Below the pieces are notes generated by a model that worked only from the letters and a program-made list of their open reading frames with translations, was not told where the DNA came from and made no database searches. This document shows positions 1 to 13,575 of a DNA stretch of 64,000 nt, one piece after another; the first letter of the stretch is position 1; each line of letters begins with the position of its first letter. The position numbers and the translations under genes were made by a program. Source of the DNA: Aralia elata (lineage: Eukaryota > Streptophyta > Magnoliopsida > Apiales > Araliaceae); the NCBI GenBank assembly GCA_034770075.1, contig CM068380.1:24358638-24422637 (forward strand), given 5' to 3'.

Positions 1-1539
1 TTTCATGTTCGTAAGTGATATTATTTTACTTCATACTCATAAGGATTGTTACTCATTCCTTATTAATTTGTGGGAATAACATGTCCGTGCAGATTATCGC
101 ATGTCTGGTGAATAACCTTTAGTATTCATTAATTTATGGGAATAACCTATCTGTACGGAGTACCGTACCTGGTGAATTACTCTTCATATTCATTTCTTAT
201 TAATCTGTGGGAATAACCTGTCCGTACAGATTGGCGCATGTCTGGTGAATAACCATTCATATTTATTCTTTGTTAAATTATGGAAATGATCTGTCTACGC
301 GGACGACCGCATAACTGGTGAAAATTCATTTGCAGTTTCGTATATTCTTTCATACTTGTACTGAATATTATTTCTTTTGTACTCTTCAAGGGATATCATT
401 TTCTTTTATATTTTTCCATTTATGATACGAAATTATTGTTGGTCTCCATAACCTTATTTTTAAATGGTGAAAATCCCTGAAATTAATAGAATATCCTTAA
501 TAGCTTGTGCTTCATCTAATATCTTTTCACCTGAATCTTTCTATTTCGTTGTACACGTTATAGTTGAATCGTGAACCTTATTTTATTCTTGAATATCATT
601 CTTGAATTTGACTCCACATTTTGGTCATCATGTTGGCAATTTGGACAATCTTCGTTACTAGATAAATTTAATCTTTAATATTTATCCTTAATCTCACTGT
701 ATTTATTTTATATCATTGTCATCATCTTCATACTTAAATTATGGTGATAGTTCTCTTTGGCCCGTAGTGCAAAGATGAACTCGCATGGCATGATTATGAC
801 CAAACTGTGTATTGGTATAATCATGACTTTTGGTATTACAGACAAATATTTATGGTGAAAGTTCTCTTTGGCCCGTAGTGCAAATATGAACTAGCGTTTG
901 GCATGATCATGACCGGTAGTGTTACAAATAAATATATTTGGCACATAGTACAAAGAGAGACTGTTAAGCATAAACTGTTGATTTGGATGTTCATAAATAG
1001 AAACTGTTGATTGGTGTCGTAGGGATAAAATATTGGTGGTGAACCTTTAACTTATAGAAGATGGTAGATATTATAATCTACTTGACTCTTTTAATGTATT
1101 GTTTGTTCCGTTGCAGTTGTTGTTGTTGTTAAAACAATTATAATATCTTTAAATCTCTGATTTATTACTGTTGAAGGCTAAAGATAATTTATTCTTCATC
1201 ATTTTAGTCATGATATTCCTTACATGGCTATTTGTTCTCACCATTTTCCTTTTTGTTCCATTGTTCTCCTCAGGAAATGAGAGTGTAGCGGGGACCAGCC
1301 AGGGAATAGAGTGATGGTCCGAGACAGTAGAAGTATCTCAATATATTATTATTAGTGTGGCAATAAGTGCATTGAGAACTTAAGTTGTATTTGTATTAAA
1401 AGTCACAGTGTGTGTGTTGTCGTATTTTACACGATTATTATTAATTGTAAATAGAAAAATTCGTATTTGTATTTGTATTTTGTAGAATGTTATTGGCGAC
1501 TCAAAATGGGTTGTGTGGACCGATTTTGGGGGCATCACA
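1..1539 (+). repeat. Ty3/gypsy LTR, 3' part, cut by the window edge
   Basis: This AT-rich stretch has no coding frame. It ends in GGGGGCATCACA, the same kind of LTR terminus as the young gypsy element at 34463 and 44687 (GGGGGCGTCACA), preceded by a similar 'ggaccgattttggggg' block. I therefore read it as the 3' part of a gypsy LTR whose start lies before the window. Copia LTR sequence follows directly at 1540, so this element probably inserted into the 5' LTR of the copia element. Family placement is by similarity of the terminus only. Confidence 0.6.
50..320 (+). repeat. Diverged tandem repeat inside the LTR
   Basis: Four diverged units of about 65-75 bases share the cores 'gtgggaataacctgtccgta' and 'gcatgtctggtgaataacc'. 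A second short tandem repeat in the same LTR lies at about 738-950 and is built on 'gttctctttggcccgtagtg'. Such minisatellites are common in U3 regions of plant LTRs and may act as enhancers; nothing here shows function. Confidence 0.7.
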
Positions 1540-2403
1540 CTTACTCTTATTGTAGAATAAATATTATTTATTTAAATAAGATTAGAATTGTTCTAATTGA
1601 TTTATTTACAACCAGTTTACTATGGAGAACCTAAAGGGTCACACTGCAAAAGAAAAATATTTATTTAAGAAGTAAATGGCATAATTATAATAATAAGTTA
1701 TGTGTATTTAATTTAATCTATGATGATAGAATAAATTAAATAGCTTAATATTTATTATTTAATATTTTAGAAATATTAAATATAAATTAATAAGAGAAGT
1801 CTTATTATTATTATTACTATTATTATTATTATTTAATTCCTAAAAGGATTTGGGAATTAATTAATAAAAGTACTCTCATAAATTCCTAATTGGATTAGGA
1901 GTTTATTTAATTAAAAGAGTTTAATTAGAATGAAACCATATTCCTAAATAGTTTAGGAGGGTTACCCATATCTATAAATAAGAGGAGTCTTATTATGAAT
2001 TGAGTTACATACGCTTTCATAAGTTTTGAGAGAATACTTACAATTTCTATAGGGATAGAAACTAGAGTTTTACCAACACTCATCTTCTTGAATACGTATT
2101 ATTACTTGGTAGATCACCTCTATAGGCCAAACACTTGGGTGGCTAACGTTGATCATAGGAAGGATTTTAATCGGTGAATTTCAAGGAGAATATGAAAGGA
2201 TTTGGAGTTGAACTTGTACCCGAGAAAGCACGGTTCTTTGAGTATATAATTCTTATTCTCTATCTCTTTCGTTTAATTGATAATTGAGTATAAGGAAAGA
2301 TCATGGTGATGGTTTGTATAAAATTTTAAAAATTTGATTTTATCACACTTATGCTATATTTATGTAATTTGATTGCATGCTCGCATAATATACAAACCTA
2401 ACA
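1540..2403 (+). repeat. Copia 5' LTR, 5'-truncated
   Basis: It matches 12657-13516 nearly base for base over long runs, including 'tatggagaacctaaagggtc' and the terminal CTAACA. The segment equivalent to 11737-12656 of the 3' LTR is absent here and was probably separated by the gypsy insertion that ends at 1539. Confidence 0.8.
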
Positions 2404-2404
2404 C

Positions 2405-2416
2405 TGGTATCAGAGT
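2405..2416 (+). other. Primer-binding site, Met-tRNA type
   Basis: TGGTATCAGAGT begins one base after the LTR end. It is the classic complement of the initiator tRNA-Met 3' end (TGGTATCAGAGC) with one change, and marks the LTR/internal border. Confidence 0.8.
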
Positions 2417-3330
2417 CAATCCTTGTGCTAATTATCGATTTAGATGATTCCATATATGTATGAGTATGTGGTTGGATCAAATTTTCTGGGCAAACCAAGT
2501 TTTTTGCATCTCCTACGCAGCGCGGTCGTGCCCGAACTCAAAAATCGTTTCTAATGGTGCAGCACAGCCGCGCCGCTCCTAGTTCATTTTAGAACGCAGT
2601 CGCGCCAGTCTGCATATTTTGAAAATTTATTTTCTTCTTCAATTAAAGTAATTAATTATTTAATTGGAGTTTGTTTAAAATAAAGATATTTATTTTGTCT
2701 AAAATAAGATTCCAGGTTGCTAAAAATTAAATGAGTTTAATTTTGATTTGGTTTTTGATTAAAATAAAAGAGTTTATTTTGTTTCAAAACTAAATATTAG
2801 CAAACTTTTTGCACATTAAATGAAATCCATGTATATGTGAAATGGTTTTATTATTCATGAGATGAACGTTATTTATTAATGCATATTGTGATATGTATGA
2901 TAATAAATGGGATTGATTATGGACTATTGACCAATGATTGATTGAATTTTATTCTATGAGAATGTATGAATGAATGGGTTTTATAAATGGGGTCAGCGTA
3001 CCTCGTCTTCTCTAGTTTTTCTTAATGTAAATTCTATCTTCCTCCTATGTATTTCCCCTTGACTGCTTATCAAGGTTTCTATTTATTGTAAATAGTTTAT
3101 GCAATAGGATTAGTTAGAATTATTTTAAAGAATTGGAGACAAATGAGCAAGGGGCGCTTGAAAACCCATTTGTAATGGAGCCTGAGATTTAAATGTAATA
3201 GTTATATTTAAATTCAGTTCTTGTACCCTAAGTTTTACTTTTTGGTTCACTTGGTGGCTTTAGTGAACTAAACTAGAATAAAAATCCATAATTAATCCGA
3301 GTAGAATATAGTATTCTATATGTGCATGTT

Positions 3331-3366
<36 letters not shown>

Positions 3367-4075
3367 CAACATGCTTCGCATGTTAAATAATATGACGTGT
3401 ATAATATATATATACACACATATATATGTGTGTGTGTGTATGCGTGCCAAACAAGATGAGACAAATAATAATAAAATCCTCAAAGAAATCATATTAAGTT
3501 GTAACGTTCAAAGATATTTGGAATATCGAACGTCGACTTCTAGCATGATAAAACAATAGAGTATCACTTAATCAATATAAGTTTGTTGTGTCATCACAAG
3601 ACTTATTTTAATTTTTTGAGATGTTGTTTTATCACATATGATGCTTATAAAGAAATTAAATGATGTTGTTTTGTTGTGTCATCACAAGGACGGTGTTTTT
3701 CTCTTTACTTATATGAAAGTGCTAGGTTGGACTTAACTTGGATAATTTTGATTCAGATGTGTCACCACTTGATCAAAATAATCTAAGAGGCAAAAATCAA
3801 AAGGAGTTACATGGTGATGTAATTAACAATAGTTGTCTACCTATTTATTTATATATAGTTTGTTGTGTCACCATAAGGCTATATACATTTGAAATGGCAT
3901 CATTATTCTCACTAGCAAGTCTTTAATTAGATTTGTCGAACTGTATATTGAGGGTAATATAGTTTGATAAAAATAGTGGGAGATACTAATTTAAATAAAT
4001 ACCTAATTTATTTTGGTAATTAATAAAATGAATGTATGTTAAAATGTTGTCTATTTCAGTTGCAGAATTTTAAAA
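2417..4075 (+). other. Copia leader region, non-coding
   Basis: I see no credible gene in this 1.66-kb AT-rich leader. It holds a compound TA/TG microsatellite at about 3335-3441. A pyrimidine stretch followed by CAG lies just before the gag start ('ctatttcagttgcag', near 4051-4065) and could serve as a splice acceptor for a gag mRNA; this is inference. Confidence 0.5.
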
Positions 4076-7000
4076 ATGTCAAACTCACTAATATCACTAC
4101 GAAGCATACTTGATGCAAATAAACTAACCGGACCGAATTACACGGACTAGTTAAGGAATCTGAGAATTGTTCTCACTGCTGAAAAGATTTCTTATGTCCT
4201 AAATTCGTCTGTCGCTGTAACTATTACAGAAATAGCCTCTGAGGAAAAGATTGCTAGTTTTAGAAAGTGGCAAGATGATGCAATCGTGGCTCAATACATC
4301 ATGCTCGCATCCATGAGTAACGAGCTTCAGCGTCAGCATGAAACTATGGATGCTCCCACTATAATCCTGCACCTCAAGGAGTTGTATGTTGAGGATAGTA
4401 GGACTGTTGAATATAAGATATCTAAGGAGCTCTTCCGATCTCGAATGGTCAAGGGCACTACCGTTGAGACTCATGTCCTAAAGATGATCAATTTGATTGA
4501 ATGTCTTGGGCAGTTAGGGTTCATGATGGATGGAGAATTAAGTCAAGATTTGATCTTGCAGTCACTCCCAGACACCTTTGTTGTGAATTTTCACATGAAT
4601 AAGTTGGACTTCAGCTTGCTTGAGTTACTTAACATGCTGAAAACTACTGAAGGTCACTTCCCATTCAAAGAAGGATCAAGTCTTATTGGTGGATGATTCT
4701 TCCAAGAAAAGGAAGTGGCCCAAGGTATCTTCTGAAAAGAAGAAAAAGAAGAAAGTTAAGGCTAAGGCAAAAGTAAAGGATAATAAGAAAGCTGATCTAG
4801 ATAGCAAAGAAATATGTTATCATTGCAATAAGTTGGGTCACTGGAAAAGGAATTGCGAGAAGTTCCTTGTGGAACAAAAGCAGAAGAAACTTGGAGAAGC
4901 TTCGACTTTCGATTTAGGTTTATTCATGATTGAAATTAATTTTTCTGAAAGTTAAAATTCTACTTAGGTATTGGATACCGGTCATGGTTCTCACATATGT
5001 AACAATATGCAAGGACTAAGTAGAAGTAGAAAGTTAAACAAGGATGAAGTCGTCCTACGAATGAGAAATGGAGCAAAGGTTATTGCATTAGCTGTAGAAA
5101 CTTATTGTTTAGCACTACCTACGGGAAAGTCCATTAGTTTAAATAATTGTTATTATGTTCCAACACTTATAAGAAATATTATTTCAATTTTTGTATTAGA
5201 TATGGATGGTTTTGATATTATAATAAAAAATAATAGTTGTTATATTTATAATAAAAATGTTCTATTGGTGTTGGGAATTTACTAAATGAACTTTATATAC
5301 TTAACTTGCATGAAAATATACTTCAAATTGAACAAGTTAAGAAAAGGAAAAGAGATGATGTTAATTATATCTTTACGTGGCACTATAGACTCGGTCATAT
5401 TAATGAAACAAGATTAATCAAGCTGCATAAAGATGGGCTTTTAGAGCTATCTGATTACGAATCATATCCAACTTGTAAATCTTGTCTCATGGGTAAGATA
5501 ACCAAATCTCCTTTTAGTGGAAAAAGAGAAAGAGTTATAGAGTTATTAGTGTTGGTACGCACAGACGTATGTGGACCTATGACAACGAATACACGAGGAG
5601 GGTATTCTTATTTTATTACTTTCACTAATGATCATTCAAGATTTGGATATGTGTATTTGATGAAATACAAATTTGAATCGTTTGAAAAGTTCAAAGAATT
5701 CAGAAGTGTAGTAGAGAAACAAACTGGCAAGACTATTAAGATTCTTCGATCGGGCCGAGGAGGGGAATACTTAAGCAATGAGTTTCTCAATTGTCTCAAA
5801 AAAATGGTATAATCTCACAATGGACTCCATCAGGAACGCCATAGTTAAATGGTGTATGTGAAAGGAGAAATCGAACATTATTAGACACGGTTCGTTTCAA
5901 GATGAGTTTTATCGACCTTCCAGTATCATTCTGGGGTTATGCCCTAGAATCGGCTGCATACCTACTTAACAAGGTACCTACTAAATCCATCCCAAAGACT
6001 CCATATGAGTTATGGACAGGGAGGAAACCAAATCTTAAGCATGTTATGACTTAGGGTTGTCCAGCTTATGTCAAAAGGTTTGAAAATGATAAGCTACAGA
6101 CTAGATCCGACAAGTATAGATTCGTGGGATACCCTAAAGAAATATTAGGGTATTATTTCTATCACCCTACTGATCAAAAGATGTTTGTTGCGAAACATGC
6201 TACCTTCTTGGACAAGGAGTTTATCCTTGAAGGAGTTAGTAGGAGTAAGATATATCTTGAAGAAGTTCAAGAACCACAAAATACTATGGATCAAATTCAG
6301 GTGCCTGACCAAGTGTAAGAACCTATTATACTATAACCTATTTGTAAATCTGGAAGAGTACCGAAGATACCCAAAAGGTATGGATTCATCATAGAGGATA
6401 ATGATGAGGTACGCATCATAGATGATGATGATCCATTAACTTACAAAGAGGCTATGAGTAGTAAAGACTCAGATAAATGGCTAGAACCCATGAAATCCGA
6501 GAGGACTCCATATATGAAAACCAAGTATGGACTTTGGTTCACCACCTGAGGGCATTAAGCCTATTGGGTGTAAATGGGTCTTTAAAAGAAAGACTGGAGT
6601 GGATGGAAAGGTAGAGACCTATAAGGCCTGACTAGTTGCAAGAGGATTTAAACAAATATAAGGTGTTGACTATGATGAAACCTTCTCACCAACAGCTATA
6701 CTCAAGTCCATTCAGATTTTGCTTGCAATTACAGCGTATAATAACTACGAAATCTGGCAAATGGATGTGAAAACGGCCTTCCTCAATGGGAAGCTTAAGG
6801 AAAATGTATATATGATACAGTCAGAGGGTTTTGTTTCAACGGTTGGAACAAATCAAGTCTGTAAACTATAACGATCCATCTATCGATTGAAGCAAGTTTC
6901 TCAAAGGTGGAACATCCGTTTTGATGAGATAATCAAAGGGTTTGATTTTATAAAAAATGAGGATAAACCTTGTGTGTATAAGAAGGTTAGTGGGAGCGTT

Positions 7001-7523
7001 GTATCATTCCTAGTATTATATGTTGACGATACAGTACCGATAGGGAATGATGCTCCTATGCTACAGTCGATTAAATTTTGGTTATCTAAACACTTCTCTA
7101 TGAAGGACTTGGGTGAAGCATCCTATATTTTAGGGATAAAGATCTATAGAGATATATCTAAAAGGATGTTAGGTTTGTCCCAAGAAAAATACATTAGCTC
7201 GATGCTAAAAAAGTTTAGCATGAAAGATTCCAAGAGAGATCTCATGCCGATGAGCCATGGAATACATCTCTCCAAGAAACAGGCCCCAAAGACACCTGAG
7301 GAGAGAGATTGTATGAATAAGATCCATTATGCTTCGGTAATAGGATATATCATGTACGATATGATATGTACTAGACTGGATGTTGCTTATACACTTAGTG
7401 TAACAATCAGATATCAGTCGAATCCAAGATAAGAATACTAGAAGGCAGTGAAAAATATCATAAAGTACTTAAGAATGTATTTCTTATCTACGATGGGTCT
7501 AAACTAAAACTAGAGGGCTATAC
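4076..7523 (+). pseudogene. Copia gag-pol, degraded, first segment
   Basis: The frame opens at ATG 4076. A UBN2-type gag follows, then a lysine-rich tract and the zinc knuckle CYHCNKLGHWKRNC (about 4818-4859). The protease region begins with DTGHGSH near 4971, and the integrase zinc segment has H..H..C..C at about 5365-5490. The integrase core contains TDVCGPM and later CERRNRT. Reverse transcriptase carries KWVFKRK, MDVKTAFLNG and the catalytic YVDD near 7021. At least five in-frame stops and several frameshifts interrupt it, among them a Trp-to-TAG at about 4147 and stops at about 6052, 6629, 6659 and 6869. The coding sequence breaks off within RNase H and resumes at 11256. The element cannot make its own enzymes. 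Confidence 0.9.
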
Positions 7524-10500
7524 AACCTTAATCTCAATATATACAATCTTTATTCATAAATTAATGAACACAACCTCGCTTTGATACCAATTAATACACT
7601 AACTTATTCTATTCCAGAATTTGTAACCTTTATAATCTATTATTACATTTGTAGATCATCTTGATCTAATTAATACATTTCAAGTTATAAATAATATATT
7701 TCTTTTTGATACACTGATTGTAAATATTCATGATCTCACAATCAGATTTAATTATCGTTTCATACATAGTTCACTGGCTATGCAATTAAAAATATAATAT
7801 TAACGTTTGTCTAACATATCTAGGTACTATGCAAATAACTTCAATCACTATTTCTTCTTTTTTCTTTATCTATCCTGAATCCTTCGGTCCGCTCTAGTAT
7901 AGGTGAAAACAATTATTTATAGCAAGGGTGAGAAACTACGTTGCCCAGCAAGTTTAACAGTTATCACATAGCACATAATTCATATTTTTAAACATACTTT
8001 ATTCCCTTCACACTTTGCATTTCTACATGCTTCATGTTTCTCATGTCTGACATATATTCATGTCTCATGTTTATTATGCTTTGCATTTAAATATGCTTCA
8101 TAACATTAATCCATAAAGTTCATATAGAACATTTCATCTTAAACCATCAATTAAGTATCAACAACATTTAACAAGTATTTGCACGAAGTGCACATTAAAA
8201 CAAGTTCACATGAATTCCACATATCACCAAAATTTGCACATAATATATAAACACAAGTTCTGAAAAACTTGCATCTGTCCGTAGTTCATCATTTATCTCA
8301 TTCACATCCATAATTTTCTTCCTTCAATCGATAATCTACATCATCCATAAGGATTTATAGAATTAACTTATCAGATAATCGTCACCTCGTAACTTTATCC
8401 GATAATTGTCCTTTCGATTTATACCAATGTAACATTCCTTCACATCATTTTTATAATATTATCATAAAAATATGTGATTATCCTTTACTTAGACTCATAT
8501 GTCATATATGAACATATTTCAGTCGGTAGAAATCATTTCGATAAATCCCGACTTTACGGTTTTTAATAGTTTTTAATTCGTTGGAAGCCTAATTCCCCCA
8601 CTAAGCCTCTTTTACTATTTTATTTTTTTTTATTTACTGGTCACACTTATATACATATATTCAATGCACAAAAATAATTTTTCTGAAATATTTCCTTTTA
8701 TTAACAATTTTTCAAAAAGCCATTTTGAGTTTGTAACTTGTCAAAATTAACTATATTGTGCTCAACTTCAAAAATTCCCAACTCTTTCCAGAATTATATA
8801 AATGTTAACATAAAGTTTCAGTTTAAATTTCGTGGTCATCGAAGTTGTAGAACTCAAGTTATGACTGTTTTTGTGTTCAAAACACTACTTCTTGTTTTGG
8901 CCATAACTCTCTTATCCGAAGTTGGAATTTGACCATATTTGGATAGAGACTACATATGGCCCTCTAGTTTCAGTCCTCAAAAGATCGAAATTTATTGCAT
9001 TTCCTAAGTGGGCCAAACAGTGCATGGAATGGACTGGATAGTGGGCTTTGTTCATTTTTTGGGTTTGGCCTGTTTTGGTCGAAATTTTCCACACGAAAAT
9101 CTACAACATATTTTATGAAAATTTCAATTGGAGGTTTTAGGGGAATCCCACATCTAAGTCCAAAACTTGACCTCACTCAAAAATTCAAAATGAGCTAGGA
9201 GTTATGCTTATTCAAATCTCAAGCTCTATTTTTCCGAAAAAAAGAAGTTTTTCTAACTTTCATCTTTACTTTATGAAGTTTCATGATTTCTTGGTTTTTC
9301 AAGCATTAGCCATCACAAACTAACATAATACATCATAACCCTCCTTATACTCTAAGATTCACCATGATTTACCATCAATTTCATCTAACTCCCACAACAA
9401 ACATGCTTAGACAAATTTTAAACATAAATTAAACATAGTTTTAGGTTTAGTGCTTTATATATTTCCTTGTTTTCCTTCTCCTTTACAAAGCTTTCTAACT
9501 TATGGATGATCAAAACTTGATCTTCCTTCTTCCTCCTCTTCTCTTCCATCCGTGGCCCTCTCCTCATTTCTTACTTTCTCTAGCTTTCTTGTTTTAGATA
9601 ATTTATTAAAAAAAATGGAAAAAAAAACTAGCAAGTATACTTGCTTTTGGATATTTATAGAAAATCAAGACCAAGGGCAAAATAGTCTTTAACCATTACT
9701 AAGGAAGGGTAAGATGATCAATTGATCATCATCTAGGAAATTTTCTAGAAATTTCCTTCTAGGACATATTAGTCTTTAACAAACTTCCCTAGAGACAAAA
9801 TGGTCACTTCCACAAGATTAAGAAATTTCCTAGAAATTTCACTCAAGGACACCATGGTCATTAACAAATTTCTCTTGGGGAAAAATGATCATTTTTCTAT
9901 TACTAGAAAACTTCCTAGCAATTTCCTTCTCGCGACTCGTTGGTCGTTAATAATTTTCTATAACGGCAAACTAGGAAGAAAATTTCCTAGCAATCATCAC
10001 CCATCATCACTTCTAGTGGGGCCCACACTATGTGTTGAATTCCAACAGATTTTAGGCCTTGTGGGTCCCACGTTTATTGTCTCGTTTTGCGTGTTTAATC
10101 TTGTCTTTTACTTTTTGACCCGAAAAATCAAATTTTCATGTTTATAGTCATTTCCTACTAAAATCGACACTCCCAACGTCATGGAATTATCTGTTTATTC
10201 AAATTTATCTCCGAATTCCGAATTTGACTTTTCTCCGTAAAAGTCAACCCTGACACATTTTGTGTTTAGAGTCTATTTTGATTATTTTTGACGTTCCAAA
10301 CTCAACCGAGCAGTCCGCGTTTCCAAATTCTATTCCGAAATTCAAATTTGAGTCTTGAACTATATAGTTCCCTTATTGACATTTTCACGACTATTCTCTT
10401 TTAAATCGCATACTCGCACATATTCATCAACATGCATATATATATATACAATATACACTACATCCTTTACATATGAAAATTTCTAAAGGAAGTTCCTTTT

Positions 10501-11255
10501 ATTAACACATCCTTACATGATCATTTTAGTCATTACATTTTTCTCTCTTCCTAATGATTCCTTCCCTGGAATCACTATTACCGTAACATTCATATTCGAT
10601 TTACTATTAACTCTTGCATAATATCTTTCATCTAATAACTTTATTGTATTACCTTAACATAGGTATTACCTTACTACCTCTTTCGTTTATCTTTCCCTAT
10701 CTAATTCATGGACGAAAATATATTCTTAGCCCAAGTCTTAGCTGACTTGCTTCGGCTCATAACTACCTGCTATATCTAGGTATTAACATCTTTATCATTA
10801 TATCTCGTACGTAAACTTTATCTTTTAATACTCGTTCATTTTTATCATAATACATCTTATCTTTATATAATCATAATCTTTCATACCTTCGTCTGTTCAT
10901 CTATTATTTCTTATAATTATCTCTTACCTTCTTTGTCATTCATAATATGTCTATCATTTGCGTTTAATTCTCTTTATTCACGTTCAACTATAATAACTTA
11001 TACCTTATTATCAACTAATCATCTATCGAATCACTAAAATACCTTGCTTTAATGACCGATCTCCTGACCTCTCTTCATAACCTCCTTAGAGCATTTTACA
11101 TCACAGTCTTTCAACCATATCTGTTATTCTTAACACATAAATTTTATTAACATATTTAATCATTCCTCTACTCCCAATCTGGGTTTTAAACTTTAACCTT
11201 GATTTAATTATTCAAGACCTTATTTAAAAGTCTTATAAATATTCGGGATATCACA
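7524..11255 (-). mobile_element. Reverse-oriented gypsy-type LTR fragment inside copia RNase H
   Basis: The copia RNase H frame stops at 7523 and resumes at 11256 with the five bases TATAC on both sides (7519-7523 and 11256-11260), the target duplication of an LTR element. On the minus strand the insert begins TGTGATATCCC, a typical gypsy LTR start, and runs about 3.6 kb without coding sequence to a primer-site match at 7573-7590. Only about 50 bases of internal sequence follow before the left junction, which lacks the usual CA. It is an LTR plus a piece of leader, not a whole element. Two ORFs of 60-115 codons in it resemble nothing I recognise. Confidence 0.65.
7573..7590 (-). other. Primer-binding site, Met-tRNA type, minus strand
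   Basis: Read on the minus strand this is TTGGTATCAAAGCGAGGT, one change from the Met-tRNA complement TGGTATCAGAGC. It sets the inner end of the reverse-oriented LTR at about 7590-7600. Confidence 0.65.
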
Positions 11256-11720
11256 TATACAGACTCAAGTTTTCAAACGGACCAAGATGACAATAAATAT
11301 GTTTTGGGGTATGTGTTTACCTTAAACGGTGGCGCAGTGAGTTGGAAAAATTTCAAACAGCAAACAATTGATAATTCAATGACAGAGGCAGAATACATAG
11401 CTGCAAAGGAAGTTGTTTGGATGAAAAAGTTCATAACTGAACTTGGGGTGGTTCTTAGCATTCAAGGATCAGTGCCTTTATTTTTGTGACAACACGGGAG
11501 CTGTTGCACAAGCCAAGGAATCCAAAGTCTCATCAGAAATCCAAACAGGTGTTGCAGTGGTTTTATTTAATTATAAAGATCATGGAAAGAGGAGGCATCA
11601 CACTGGAACGTGTGGACTCTCAAGACAACATTGCAGATCCATTTACTAAAGCTTTAACCCAATAGTAGTTTAATCGTCACTTAGAGAAGATAGGTATTAG
11701 ATACCATGGCGATTGGTTTT
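11256..11720 (+). pseudogene. Copia RNase H, second segment
   Basis: The frame resumes at the target duplication with TDSSFQ and runs through LGYVFTLNGGAVSWKN, a run containing TEAEYIA, and VVWMKKF. These are the standard RNase H blocks of plant copia elements. It breaks by frameshift near 11490, after which CDNTGAVAQAKE and ADPFTKAL can be followed in other frames. The polyprotein end is near 11720, just before a purine tract (AAATGGGAGA, 11726-11735) that fits the polypurine tract. Confidence 0.85.
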
Positions 11721-11736
11721 AGTGCAAATGGGAGAT

Positions 11737-13516
11737 TGAAAGTAGTATGCACACAAGTCAATCATATTTGATAGGATGTAGCATATACTTTGTAATCTTA
11801 TTCATTTATTAATAATAGAATTAATATGTTAAAGGCATTTTACTTTATCTACATGGTGTTGTTATCTTATATGTGATAAACCCATAGTTTTGACCAATGC
11901 TTTTAGAATCATGATGATGATCATGCTAATGAGATCTAAATTCTTAAAAAGCTTAAAACTAAAATCGTTCCCAATCGTTGGATTACTAAAAGGGGATTAG
12001 TGAATCTGGATAGATTGGTACATATTTTGCTTGCTCTTAGGAAGAGGATGATTGATCTCATAATTATTTATATGGAGACACTACAACAAGTATGTAAGGG
12101 CTTATTGGAGAATAAGTTCACTGAACGTGACTCGCTAAAGGAATACCTGATAGAGTTTTACTTGCTTGTCAATAGAAATTCCTCTAATAATAGTAGTACA
12201 AGTGATCCTTGGACTTGAGATCATCATAGTATCTTGTGTATGATGAATTATACTTTGACTTGTCCTTTAAGACCTTTAAGGTATATTAAAGGGTATGTTT
12301 GGGTATAATAAGTTATACATGGAGATAGGTGAATGGTCAACAAAGAAACTACCATATCTAGTAAAAGATGAGAATGTCCTATGTGATTCGATAAATGACA
12401 ACTCAGCAGTCCTTGGCTAAGGCAGAATGAAATTAGAAAGGAGTTTCTAATTCGCATTATTTAGAGTTATGCATTTGAGAATCGAAATGCATATAATTAA
12501 ATAAAATAAGATTTGACAGTAATTTCATGTCTTATATTTAATTAGGACATTGTATGGTAGAAAGATTGAATTGTACAGTAACTATTCACTGAAAGATTCT
12601 TTTGTGATTAATGTTGAAATCTATATTATCTAGAAAGTCATTGATCGCTAAGGGGGCTTACCCTTATTGTAGAATAAATATTATTTATTTATATGAATTA
12701 AATAGTTTAATTTATTTATTTAAATAAGATTAGAATTTTTCAAATTGATTTATTTACAATCGGTTTAATATGGAGAACCTAAAGGGTCACATCGCAAAAG
12801 GAAAAAAAAATTTAAGAAGTAAATGACATAATCGTAATAATAAGTTAAGTGTATTTAATTTAATCTATGGTGATAAAATAAATTAAATAGCTTAATATTT
12901 AATATTTAATATTTTGAAAATAGTAAATATAAATTAATAAGAGGAGTCTTATTATTATTATCATTATTTAATATCCTAAAAGGGTTTACGAATTAATTAA
13001 TAAAAGTACTCTCATAAATTTCTAATTTGATTAGGAGTTTAATTAGAATGAAACCCTATTCCTAAATAGTTTAGGAGAGTTACCCATATTTATAAATAAG
13101 ATGAGTCTTATTATGGATTGAGTTACATACGCTTTCATAAGTTTTGGGAGAGTACTTATAATTTCTATAGAGATAGAAATTAGGGTTTTACTAATACCCA
13201 TCTTCTTGAATACGTATTATTCCTTGGTAGATCACCTCTAGAGGCCAAACACTTGGGTGGCTAACGTTGATCAAATGAAGGAATCTAATCGGTGAATTTC
13301 AAGGAGAACGCGGAAGGATTTAGAGTTGAACTTGTACTCGAGGAAGCACAGGCGAGGGTATAATTCTTATTCTCTATCTCTTTCGTTTAATTAATAACTG
13401 AGCACAAGAAAAGATCATGGTGATGGTTTGTATAAAATTTTAAAATCTGATTTTATCGCGTTTCCGCTATATTTGTGTAATTTGATTGTATGCTCTCATA
13501 ATATACAAACCTAACA
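11737..13516 (+). repeat. Copia 3' LTR
   Basis: The LTR starts about 11737, right after the polypurine tract, and ends at 13516 with CTAACA. The part from 12657 matches the 5' LTR remnant at 1540-2403; the first 920 bases have no partner in the window because the 5' LTR is cut. The start is inferred from the purine tract, not from a paired terminus. No gene is seen in it. Confidence 0.65.
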
Positions 13517-13575
13517 GTTTAGTTACCCGATTGTCATTACCATACTAATAAATGTTATTTGAATGTATTTATTAG

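Larger units (their letters stand above)
1540..13516 (+). mobile_element. Ty1/copia LTR retrotransposon, decayed and interrupted
   Basis: The domain order is gag, zinc knuckle, protease, integrase, reverse transcriptase, RNase H, which defines copia rather than gypsy. An 865-base segment at 1540-2403 is repeated at 12657-13516, both ending in ACAAACCTAACA, and a Met-tRNA-type primer site follows the first copy. The element is full of stops and shifts and is split at 7523/11256 by a reverse-oriented LTR fragment. The 5' LTR lacks its beginning because a gypsy LTR sits against it. It lies inside the CACTA element, whose gene resumes at 13517. Confidence 0.85.
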
